DNA of 64,000 nt from Duodenibacillus intestinigallinarum (GTDB taxonomy: Bacteria; Pseudomonadota; Gammaproteobacteria; Burkholderiales; Burkholderiaceae_F): the NCBI GenBank assembly GCA_019117105.1, contig DXAH01000027.1, forward strand, positions 5,606 through 69,605, in the 5' to 3' direction. Below are positions 43,768 through 51,583 of the stretch, piece by piece (the first letter of the stretch is position 1; each line of letters starts with the position of its first letter). The notes under the pieces are model-generated. The model did not search any database. It saw nothing but the letters and a program-made list of their open reading frames with translations, and was not told the origin of the DNA. Both the position numbers and the translations under genes were made by a program.

Positions 43768-46638
43768 ATGTTGGATTTCATTTACACGCTTTTGATTGCG
43801 CCGCTTGAATACTGGATGCATGCGGCTTTGGTTTGGGGCTACTCGCACACCGAAGCCTGGGGTCCGGCCATTGTCGTGATGAGTCTGGCCGTCAACGTGG
43901 TGATTCTGCCCATCTACATCAAGGCCGAAAAGTGGCAGGAGGGCGAACGCGCGCTGCGCAAGAGCTTTGAAGCCAAGGAGACCATGATCAAGCGTACCTT
44001 CAAGGGGCAGGAACGCTTTGCCATGATTTCGACGATGCATCGTCAAGCGGGTTACTCGCCGTTTTTGTCGCTGCGCTCATCGTTGGGCTTTTTCCTTCAG
44101 ATTCCGTTCTTCTTTGCGGCTTATCACTTCCTGTCGCATTTCGAGCCTCTCGCGGGCGTTTCCTTTCTCGGCATCGCTGACTTGTCCAAGCCCGACGCCA
44201 TGATCAATCTAGGTGCGTTTTCAGTCAATGTGCTGCCGATTCTCATGACCGTCATCAATCTGGCAAGCGCGCTCGTCTATACGCACAACATGACGCGCCG
44301 CGACAAGATGCAGCTCTACGGCATGGCAGCGGTCTTTCTGGTGTTGCTATACGACGCGGCAAGCGGTCTGGTGCTCTATTGGACATGCAACAACATCTTT
44401 TCGTTGGGAAAGAACATCGTTTACAGCCTGCTCGAGCGCGTGCAGAAGCCCGCAGCGGCAATTTTTGGCGCGGTACGCGGCCGCTTTGCGCATCAATCAG
44501 CGGAAGTCTTCCCCGGAGGGTGCCTATACGGTGTGCCGCTGATGTTCTGGGGCGTTGCCGTCATTCTGGCGCTTCTATCGAGCAATCAGGCGTTTTTTGT
44601 GCCGGAGAGCATCAAAAACGCCGTGTCGCTTTCGTCTGACTTTGCCTATATCGCCAGCATTGTCATCGCCGTTGTGCTGGCCGTGAAGTTGCGGCTTTGG
44701 AAGCATCACTGGGTTATCTTGCTTCTGACTGTTGTAGCTGCGTATTACGGTCTGCGCGTTTGGGGCAAGTGGTATTTCTTCGGGGCCAACCGCAAGAGTT
44801 TTGCCTTGAGCTCGGGTTTTCTTTTCTTGATTCCGGCTCTGGGCGTGCTTCACGCCGGCATTGATCTGCGACGCTTTTTGTACAGCGAAGCGCACAGTGC
44901 GCGTTCCACTAAGCCGGCAGAAACGCTACTGGCTCCGGCCGGTATCTGGATTACGTTGCTGCTGGCGGCATATCTTCCTGTGCAGGCGTATTGCACGGCT
45001 GTCGAAATTTTCTCCACACCTGATGTCGTTTTGGCTAAGTCGCTTTTGTGGTGCGCCGGCATCGGCGTTGTTGTGTGGTTGTTTGCTTTTTTGGCCGGTA
45101 TCGTCGGATCGCGTAACTTTGCGGGTTATTTTCTGGGGGCGGTGACGCTTCTGTTTACCGTATATGCCTTCTTGCTTCCGCTTGATACCGGCACGATCGA
45201 CGCTTTCCAAATCAGTAATCCCTCTGCGCTTTTCCGCTCGGCTAATCTCTTTACCGACTTTTCCGTCATCGTTGTGGTCTTCGGGGCGTATATCTGGCTG
45301 ATTCGATCCGGTCATACCCGGTGGATCAAGAGCGTGTTCGTGCTGTGTATTGTGGGTTCGCTCGTCAACGGCTCATACCTCCTGTGGCAGAGCCGCGGTC
45401 AGTGGCAGACCGATACGGCTCCTCGGGAAACGGCGGCCGACGAGCTGCCCGACTACAACGACCGACTTTTCGGTTTTTCCAAGACCGGGGAAAACATTGT
45501 CGTTGTCATGATGGACGCTTTTACCGGTACGCATATGGAGCGCATTCTGCAGGCCGAACCGGAACTCAAGCGCGATCTTGACGGATTTGTGTGGTACCCC
45601 GATACTCTGGCGGCCGGTCCATCGACCAATACGGGCATTGCTTCGGTTCTGTGCGGCTATGACTGCACGCCGCTGGCCATCAACGCGCAGGGCAGCGAAT
45701 CGGTGGCGGAAAAGATCAATCGCAGTTACGGCAACTTCATCAACCGTCTCGGCGACAAGTGGGATGTTTCGCTATACGAGCGCAATTGGCTCGAAGAGAT
45801 GCGCCTGCGAAAGTACACCGATCACGATGTCCTTGGACTTCGCTATCTGAGCGACGCCTATACCGACCGTTACATCGAGCGCAACGACATCGCCATCGGC
45901 CGCGGCAACACCGACGAGTTTTTGCTTGCCGTGTCGGTCTATTCCGCCGTGCCCTGGAGCGGCAAAAACCTGATCTATCGAGACGGCCGTTGGTTTGAAA
46001 GTTTCCTCGGAAACAAGAACGAAGTTCTGGTGCTGCGCGCTCTCAAGGACTGGGCGCTTTTCGATCAATTGCCCGAATTGTCCAATGCCAATCGGCAAAA
46101 GAGTACATTTAAGTTCATTGACACGGAACTCACACATTTTCCTTGGTTTATGGATCCGGGCGTTTGCCGCATTCAGACCAACCCAAAGCGTGAGATGAGT
46201 TCCGACGGGGTGCCGCTTGCGCATCTGGCAACGGAAACGTGTGCGCTCAAGGCACTTGCCAAGTGGTTCGACTGGATGAAAAAAGAAGGCGTTTGGGACA
46301 ACACGACGGTGGTGTTGGCCAGTGATCATTCGGCCGGCGACGATCCTGCCTACAGCAAGATTTTTACCGATGCTGGCATGGGCACAGGAGCGGCTCGCTC
46401 CAATGCTTTGTTGTTGGTGAAAAAAGCAGGACAAGCAGGAGAACTCAAGACTGACGATGCGCCCATGACGGCGGCCAAGGCGGCCGCACTTTGGACGGGC
46501 GTAGAACCTCCGCAACCGCGCATCCATATTTTGGGCAAGTCGCGCGGTGAGGGATATCTGATCGAACGTGTCTGGCATGTCAACGGCAGCATGTTTGATC
46601 CCAAGAGCTGGACGGAAAAGGATACCCAGGCACAATGA
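43768..46638 (+). CDS. YidC/Oxa1-like domain fused to LtaS/sulfatase-type phosphotransferase domain
   Basis: A 956-residue membrane protein. Residues 1-220 look like YidC/Oxa1: IAPLEYWMHAALVWGYSHTEAWG, VMSLAVNVVILPIYIKAEKWQ, a charged cytoplasmic loop (KAEK...MIKRTFKGQERF), SLGFFLQIPFFFAAYHFL, FLGIADLSKPDAM and LYDAASGLVLYWTCNNIFS. Eight or so further helices span about 245-545. Residues 570-940 form an alkaline-phosphatase-superfamily domain: IVVVMMDAFTG (metal Asp), the nucleophile region GPSTNTGIASVLCG near 615, and VVLASDHSAGD near 848 (metal DH). This domain resembles LtaS and phosphoethanolamine/phosphoglycerol transferases acting in the periplasm. The upstream glycerophosphotransferase suggests a shared polymer pathway. 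Confidence 0.85.
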   Translation: MLDFIYTLLIAPLEYWMHAALVWGYSHTEAWGPAIVVMSLAVNVVILPIYIKAEKWQEGERALRKSFEAKETMIKRTFKGQERFAMISTMHRQAGYSPFLSLRSSLGFFLQIPFFFAAYHFLSHFEPLAGVSFLGIADLSKPDAMINLGAFSVNVLPILMTVINLASALVYTHNMTRRDKMQLYGMAAVFLVLLYDAASGLVLYWTCNNIFSLGKNIVYSLLERVQKPAAAIFGAVRGRFAHQSAEVFPGGCLYGVPLMFWGVAVILALLSSNQAFFVPESIKNAVSLSSDFAYIASIVIAVVLAVKLRLWKHHWVILLLTVVAAYYGLRVWGKWYFFGANRKSFALSSGFLFLIPALGVLHAGIDLRRFLYSEAHSARSTKPAETLLAPAGIWITLLLAAYLPVQAYCTAVEIFSTPDVVLAKSLLWCAGIGVVVWLFAFLAGIVGSRNFAGYFLGAVTLLFTVYAFLLPLDTGTIDAFQISNPSALFRSANLFTDFSVIVVVFGAYIWLIRSGHTRWIKSVFVLCIVGSLVNGSYLLWQSRGQWQTDTAPRETAADELPDYNDRLFGFSKTGENIVVVMMDAFTGTHMERILQAEPELKRDLDGFVWYPDTLAAGPSTNTGIASVLCGYDCTPLAINAQGSESVAEKINRSYGNFINRLGDKWDVSLYERNWLEEMRLRKYTDHDVLGLRYLSDAYTDRYIERNDIAIGRGNTDEFLLAVSVYSAVPWSGKNLIYRDGRWFESFLGNKNEVLVLRALKDWALFDQLPELSNANRQKSTFKFIDTELTHFPWFMDPGVCRIQTNPKREMSSDGVPLAHLATETCALKALAKWFDWMKKEGVWDNTTVVLASDHSAGDDPAYSKIFTDAGMGTGAARSNALLLVKKAGQAGELKTDDAPMTAAKAAALWTGVEPPQPRIHILGKSRGEGYLIERVWHVNGSMFDPKSWTEKDTQAQ

Positions 46639-47567
46639 TGATGTTAAATCCCAAAATCGTGTTTCGTGGCGAGTCCGCCTTTGTCGATAATTTCAAATTG
46701 TTTGATGTCGTACTAAATAACGGCATCACGCTTCGCGTAGCAATCGGAGGCGATGGCGACAAAACGCCGGTTTTGATGGTTCACGGTCACCCGCACACGC
46801 ATGTGATCTGGCGCAAAGTGGCGCCGGCATTGGCCAAGGATCGCAAAGTGATTCTGGTTGATTTGCGAGGCTACGGTGATTCCTCGAAGCCCGAGAGCAT
46901 GCCGGATCATCGTCCCTACAGCAAACGTGAAATGGCTTGCGATTTGCAATTGATGCTGCAGACACTCGGCATTGAGCAATGTGACTTTGTGGGACATGAC
47001 CGCGGCGGGCGCGTGGGGCATCGTTTTGCGCTGGATTGGCCCGAGCGGGTGCGCAGGCTTGTTTTTATCGACATCGCGCCGACCGCTACGATGTACGAGC
47101 GCACTGACAAAGAATTTGCGACGCGTTATTTCTGGTGGTTTTTTCTGATTCAGCCCGAACCGTTCCCGGAAAAGCTCATCAACTTTGATCCGGAATATTT
47201 TCTGAGACACCACATTCGGGGACAGCTCAAGATTGAAGGTTCACTTGAGGAAGCGGTTTTTGAAGAGTACCTACGCAGCTATCGAAAGCCCGAAACGATC
47301 CATGCCATCTGTGAGGACTATCGTGCCGCAGCAACGATAGATCTTGTCGACGACAAGACTGATGCGGATAAACGTATCCAAGCTCCTTTGCATCTGCTCT
47401 GGGGCGCTCGAGGCACCGTTGGAAAGCTTTACGACGTGGTGCAGACCTGGCGGGACAAGGCCAGTGTTGTATCGGGCCGCGCGCTTGATTGCGGGCATTC
47501 GCCGCAGGAAGAGTGTCCTCAGGAATTTCTCAAGGAAGTCAAAGCCTTCTTGGACGGAAACAAATAG
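46635..47567 (+). CDS. Alpha/beta hydrolase, haloacetate-dehalogenase-like
   Basis: A 310-residue alpha/beta-hydrolase of the fluoroacetate/haloacetate dehalogenase group. Elements: oxyanion MVHGHPHTHVIWRKVAP, nucleophile GHDRGGRVGHR (Asp near 121), acidic partner FIDIAPTATMY, RYFWWFFLIQPEPFPEKLI and catalytic His in DCGHSPQEECP. The characterised dehalogenases have HW in the halide pocket where this protein has WW, so dehalogenation is doubtful; epoxide or ester hydrolysis is an alternative. Start overlaps the fusion-gene stop (ATGA-like), followed by carbonic anhydrase after 11 bases. Confidence 0.8.
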   Translation: MMMLNPKIVFRGESAFVDNFKLFDVVLNNGITLRVAIGGDGDKTPVLMVHGHPHTHVIWRKVAPALAKDRKVILVDLRGYGDSSKPESMPDHRPYSKREMACDLQLMLQTLGIEQCDFVGHDRGGRVGHRFALDWPERVRRLVFIDIAPTATMYERTDKEFATRYFWWFFLIQPEPFPEKLINFDPEYFLRHHIRGQLKIEGSLEEAVFEEYLRSYRKPETIHAICEDYRAAATIDLVDDKTDADKRIQAPLHLLWGARGTVGKLYDVVQTWRDKASVVSGRALDCGHSPQEECPQEFLKEVKAFLDGNK

Positions 47568-47578
47568 AGACGGACGGT

Positions 47579-48223
47579 ATGTCGAGATTTCACGAGCTCA
47601 TCACGGGATTTCATGGCTTTAGAAACGAATACCTGCTCAAGGACAAGGAATTTTTCGAGCAGCTGGCGCACGGGCAGAGTCCTAAGACGCTTGTCATCGC
47701 CTGTTGCGACTCCCGCACCGACCCGGCCATCATTCTGGGCTGTAAGCCTGGTGACTTGTTTGTCGTCCGTAGCATTGCCGCCATTGTTCCGGACAAGGAT
47801 TCCGCCGGCAAACACGATGCGGTGATCGCCGCCATCGAGTACGGCATCAAGCATCTTGAGGTGCATGACATCGTCGTGATGGGACACTCTAACTGCGGCG
47901 GCATCCACGGTTTGCTCAATCCTGACAAGATCCGCTCCGAAGAATTCATTTCGCGCTGGGTATCCTTGGCGCTGCCTGCCGTTCAGCGTATCGATCATGA
48001 GAATCCCGGAATTGACGCGCGAATGCGCTGCCGCTTGTGCGAGGAAGGTTCCGTACTGCTTTCGATCGAAAACCTTCTTTCGTACGAGTGGGTGCACGAA
48101 CCGGTGCAGGCCGGTCGCCTGTGTCTGCATGCCGTCTACTACGACCTCGGTCGCGCTCGTCTTGCTTTATGGAACAGCGAAACAGAAGATTTCGAAGAGG
48201 TTCCCGCTCTGCATTCTGCCTGA
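47579..48223 (+). CDS. can: Beta-class carbonic anhydrase
   Basis: A 214-residue beta-carbonic anhydrase interconverting CO2 and bicarbonate. Zinc ligands are in ACCDSRTDP (Cys and Asp/Arg dyad) and GHSNCGGI (His, Cys). The start at 47579 gives MSRFHELITGFHGFRNEYL, a normal N-terminus. It follows the hydrolase gene by 11 bases. Bicarbonate supply supports carboxylations under low-CO2 growth. Confidence 0.95.
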   Translation: MSRFHELITGFHGFRNEYLLKDKEFFEQLAHGQSPKTLVIACCDSRTDPAIILGCKPGDLFVVRSIAAIVPDKDSAGKHDAVIAAIEYGIKHLEVHDIVVMGHSNCGGIHGLLNPDKIRSEEFISRWVSLALPAVQRIDHENPGIDARMRCRLCEEGSVLLSIENLLSYEWVHEPVQAGRLCLHAVYYDLGRARLALWNSETEDFEEVPALHSA

Positions 48224-48359
48224 TTTCGAAGCGAAGAAGCTTTGCAAAATTCATGTTTTTGCATGATTGAAACTTTTGTAATAACGCTAGTTTTTAAATT
48301 AAAATTCCATAAAAATCAGAAGCTTAAGATATTAATAAGAGGATCTTTTGCAAGGAATC

Positions 48360-48388
48360 TTGACTGCAAAACAGTAAGAGAGTAGAGT
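48360..48388 (+). promoter_or_regulatory. Candidate sigma-70 promoter for leuA
   Basis: TTGACT and TAGAGT separated by 17 bp, in the very AT-rich 230-bp gap before leuA. The transcript would have a leader of about 60 nt. No leader peptide rich in leucine codons was found. Confidence 0.45.
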
Positions 48389-48454
48389 GATCGGAACGTT
48401 CAATAACTTGCTTTTTGCAAGAGAAGATCATTTTCAATACACGGAGTTTTGCAA

Positions 48455-50044
48455 ATGTCGAGCGATAATCGGATCATTATTTTTGACACCACGCTTCGCG
48501 ATGGTGAACAGGCGCTGCCGCAGAGTCTTTCGGCGCGTCAGAAGCTGCAGATCGCGCTGGCGCTCGAAGAGCTTGGCGTAGACGTATTGGAAGCGGGCTT
48601 TCCGATTTCTTCCAAGGGCGACTTTGAAAGTGTTTCTCAGATTGCAGCAACGCTGAAAAAAACGATCCCCTGCGGCCTGTCGCGTTGCGTTGCAAAGGAT
48701 ATCGAGGCGGCCGGAGAAGCCCTCCGAGTCGCGGAACGCTTCCGCATTCATACTTTCATTGCCACGAGCACGATTCACGTGCGCGATAAGTTGCGCAAGT
48801 CCTTTGACGACATCGTTGAAATGGCCAAGGCTTCCGTGAAGCTTGCGCGCAACTACACCGATGATGTGGAATTCTCTTGCGAAGACGCAGGCCGCACTCC
48901 GATCGACGAACTTTGCCGCATGGTGGAAGCCGCCATTGACGCGGGCGCAACGACCATCAACATTCCCGATACAGTGGGTTACACGCTTCCGACGGAATTC
49001 GGCGGCATCATCACCAACATCTTCAACCGCGTTCCCAACATCGACAAGGCGGTGCTTTCCGTGCATTGCCACAATGACTTGGGCATGGCCACCGCCAACT
49101 CGCTCACGGCCGTGCAGATGGGCGCGCGCCAGATCGAATGCTGCATGAACGGCTTGGGTGAGCGCGCCGGCAATACGTCGCTCGAAGAAGTGGCTGCGGC
49201 CTTGAACGTTCGCAACGGTTACTTTGAAGGGCTCAAAACCGGCATCGTGATGAAGAACATCGCCAGAACGTCTTCGCTCGTTGCCAAGATCTGCCACGAA
49301 CCCGTTCCGCCGCACAAGGCCATCGTCGGTTCGAATGCTTTTGCGCACAGCTCCGGCATTCATCAGGACGGCGTGCTCAAGAATCGTCAGACCTATGAAA
49401 TCCTAACGCCTGAGAGCGTTGGCTTTAAGGGCAACAATATGCGCATGACGGCGCGTTCCGGCCGCCATATGATCCGTACCTGCCTGCAGAATCTCGGCTA
49501 CACGGAAAAAGACTACGACCTCGACGACATCTACGCCCGCTTCCTGAAGCTTGCCGACAAGAAGGGACAGGTGTTTGACTATGACCTTGAATCCTTGGTG
49601 TTCTTCACCAAGCAGGGCGAAAATGACGACGATACCTATCGCCTCGATCGCCTCAACGTGATGAGCGGCAGCGGCGACATGACGGCAACGGCTACGGTGA
49701 GACTGCAAGTCGGCAAGCGTACCCGTACGGACTCGAGCATCGGCAACGGTCCTGTGGATGCGGTCTATAACTGCATCACGCGTTTGACGGGCGTGCGCTG
49801 CAAGCTCACGAGCTTTGAAATTACTGCCAACGGTGCCGGCATGGACGCTCTCGGTCAGGTCAACATCACGGTTGATTATGACGGACGCGTATTCCACGGC
49901 ATGGGGTTGTCGACCGACGTAATCGAATCGGCTGCTTTGGCTCTGCTTCACGCCATCAACAACATCGAACGCACCAAGCGCATTCAGGAGTTGAGAGAGC
50001 CTCCCAAGAAGGTTGACGATCTGGTGGCCGAACATCAGGCCTGA
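48455..50044 (+). CDS. leuA: 2-isopropylmalate synthase
   Basis: A 529-residue enzyme of leucine synthesis condensing acetyl-CoA and 2-oxoisovalerate. Start at the ATG at 48455 with GGAG upstream. Catalytic barrel motifs: FDTTLRDGEQALPQSLS, EAGFPISSKGDF, SVHCHNDLGMATANSL and GLGERAGNTSLEEV (metal HxH in SVHCHND), then SGIHQDGVLKN. The C-terminal LeuA dimer/regulatory domain (about residues 390-510) implies feedback inhibition by leucine. Long-form type as in E. coli. Monocistronic, with a convergent hairpin after it. Confidence 0.95.
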   Translation: MSSDNRIIIFDTTLRDGEQALPQSLSARQKLQIALALEELGVDVLEAGFPISSKGDFESVSQIAATLKKTIPCGLSRCVAKDIEAAGEALRVAERFRIHTFIATSTIHVRDKLRKSFDDIVEMAKASVKLARNYTDDVEFSCEDAGRTPIDELCRMVEAAIDAGATTINIPDTVGYTLPTEFGGIITNIFNRVPNIDKAVLSVHCHNDLGMATANSLTAVQMGARQIECCMNGLGERAGNTSLEEVAAALNVRNGYFEGLKTGIVMKNIARTSSLVAKICHEPVPPHKAIVGSNAFAHSSGIHQDGVLKNRQTYEILTPESVGFKGNNMRMTARSGRHMIRTCLQNLGYTEKDYDLDDIYARFLKLADKKGQVFDYDLESLVFFTKQGENDDDTYRLDRLNVMSGSGDMTATATVRLQVGKRTRTDSSIGNGPVDAVYNCITRLTGVRCKLTSFEITANGAGMDALGQVNITVDYDGRVFHGMGLSTDVIESAALALLHAINNIERTKRIQELREPPKKVDDLVAEHQA

Positions 50045-50063
50045 TCGAATTCTTCAATAAGTC

Positions 50064-50102
50064 AAAGCCGTCGTTTCAGTAGAGAGCCGAAGCGGCGGCT
50101 TT
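50064..50102. terminator. Bidirectional hairpin between leuA and ATPase gene
   Basis: AAAGCCGTCG and CGGCGGCTTT pair over 10 bp with one wobble around a 19-base loop, in the 66-bp gap between convergent leuA and the minus-strand ATPase gene. T runs are short. Confidence 0.65.
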
Positions 50103-50109
50103 GGGTTTC

Positions 50110-51498
50110 TTATGTTTCAAAAGGCAGTTTTTTGTCTGATCCGAGCTCTTCGGTGGACAAGCCCAGGAAAAGCGTTTGATAGTTTTCAAGCGCCGGATTG
50201 AAGGACAGAAAAACTTTTGCCTTTTCCTTCAATGACGAGATCTGAATTTTGGCCGGATTGCGTTTGATTTCGGCAAAACAGACGGTTTGGTTGAGGTCGT
50301 CGACCGCTACGCAGTCTATCTCGTTGATGCTATTGCGATCCCACCATGGCCCGACCTGGGTGAATAGACCGAGGTTGCGGAAATGGCGACGGTATAGTCT
50401 TTCGAGCACACGGCCGGACCGATTCGGATAATCGCGCAGAATCAACTGACGGATGGCTTGCGTATTGTGGCTCTGCAGAATGCGTTGATTGGGCAGGATA
50501 AAGGTAAACCAGAAATCCAACAGTTCGTCGTTGAGTTCATATGCAACGCGTTGACGCTTGGCGCCGTTTTGTCCGACCAGGTCCAGCGACTCGATCAGAC
50601 CGTACTCGTGCTGAAGCTGATACAAATGCGCCGATACGTCAATTGAGAAAGACCTGATGAGTTCGGCGCGTTTGTTTTTACCGGCGGCAATACGTCGGAG
50701 AATCTCGTAGTAGGTTTGCGCGGAACCTTTAAACTCGGAGGCAAGCATTAGCTGTGCTTCGGAAAGCCAGACGGAATTCTCTTCTACGCCCAGCTGCAGC
50801 ATATCCTCAAGCGTAAAGGCGCCCATCGGCAAAAAGTTTTGGATGTATTGCGCTACGCCACCTGTGAAGGCGTAGAGCGCCAAAAGGTCGTCTCCGCTGA
50901 AGTTCGGGCAATAGCTTTTGAAAACGGTTTTGACGAGATCGGGCAGGAACGGCTCGACGTGAAGAACAGCATTGTTGCGGGCAAAAAGCGGTGATTGACC
51001 GTTCTCGAAGATTTCACGCATAGAGCTTGCAACGGAGCCGCAGACAACGAGAAGCAACTGCATTTTTTCGTGGTGCAAATCCCAGAGCTTTTGCAAAGTG
51101 CCGTAGAAACTCGGCTCAACGCGACCGAAGTTCTGGAATTCGTCGAGCACCAAAGTGATCGGACGCTGTTTGGCGACTTCGAATACCTCCATCAGTGCAT
51201 CTTCGAAGTCATGAAACCGCCGCGGGCGGGACCACCCAAGACATTCTCTCAGGCTTTCGGAAAAATCCTCGAGATTGGATCCGGCATCCAGGTGTGGGTT
51301 GATGTAGACGTAGACCGACGGCATATCGTCGCACGACGGCAGTGCCTCCAGGATGAGACGTGTTTTACCGACGCGGCGTCTGCCGGAGACAACCACAAAA
51401 CGACTGATGGATTTGTCCTTCACGGTGGAGCGGAGTTGTTGCAGTTGAAGGAGCTCGCGTTCGCGACCGAAGAACGTATTTTTGGAAGCAGCAGACAT
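50110..51498 (-). CDS. ATPase_2/DUF234-type AAA ATPase
   Basis: A 462-residue protein from the ATG at 51498. N-terminal FFGRERELLQLQQL, Walker A SGRRRVGKTRLI, Walker B TLVLDEFQNFG and sensor LLLVVCGSVASSM; a winged-helix part around residues 280-350; and a DUF234-like C-terminus with NEIDCVAVDDLNQTVCFAEIKRN, again a D...E-x-K nuclease-like signature. This group is best known from archaea and scattered bacteria; function is unknown. It lies between leuA and tamB and is preceded by its own iteron array. Confidence 0.87.
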   Translation of the reverse strand: MSAASKNTFFGRERELLQLQQLRSTVKDKSISRFVVVSGRRRVGKTRLILEALPSCDDMPSVYVYINPHLDAGSNLEDFSESLRECLGWSRPRRFHDFEDALMEVFEVAKQRPITLVLDEFQNFGRVEPSFYGTLQKLWDLHHEKMQLLLVVCGSVASSMREIFENGQSPLFARNNAVLHVEPFLPDLVKTVFKSYCPNFSGDDLLALYAFTGGVAQYIQNFLPMGAFTLEDMLQLGVEENSVWLSEAQLMLASEFKGSAQTYYEILRRIAAGKNKRAELIRSFSIDVSAHLYQLQHEYGLIESLDLVGQNGAKRQRVAYELNDELLDFWFTFILPNQRILQSHNTQAIRQLILRDYPNRSGRVLERLYRRHFRNLGLFTQVGPWWDRNSINEIDCVAVDDLNQTVCFAEIKRNPAKIQISSLKEKAKVFLSFNPALENYQTLFLGLSTEELGSDKKLPFET

Positions 51499-51513
51499 CT
51501 GACACCTAAAAAT

Positions 51514-51547
51514 GCGTAACATTATTACGCGTATTATTGTTACGCGT
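51514..51547 (-). repeat. Three iterons with exact 15-bp period before ATPase gene
   Basis: GCGT (ACGC on the gene strand) occurs at 51514, 51529 and 51544, exactly 15 bp apart, each in a wider match such as ACGCGTAACAATAAT and ACGCGTAATAATGTT. Adjacent halves also create the palindrome GCGTAA-CATTA-TTACGC at 51514-51530. The array ends 16 bp before the ATPase ATG, covering the likely promoter/leader. Confidence 0.8.
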
Positions 51548-51583
51548 TATAGCGTGAACCAAGAAAAGCGTTCCGAAGCTTCG

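Noticed and set aside
48224..48454. Leucine attenuator leader peptide before leuA
   Set aside because: No short frame with a run of leucine codons and no terminator-like hairpin was found in the AT-rich gap.
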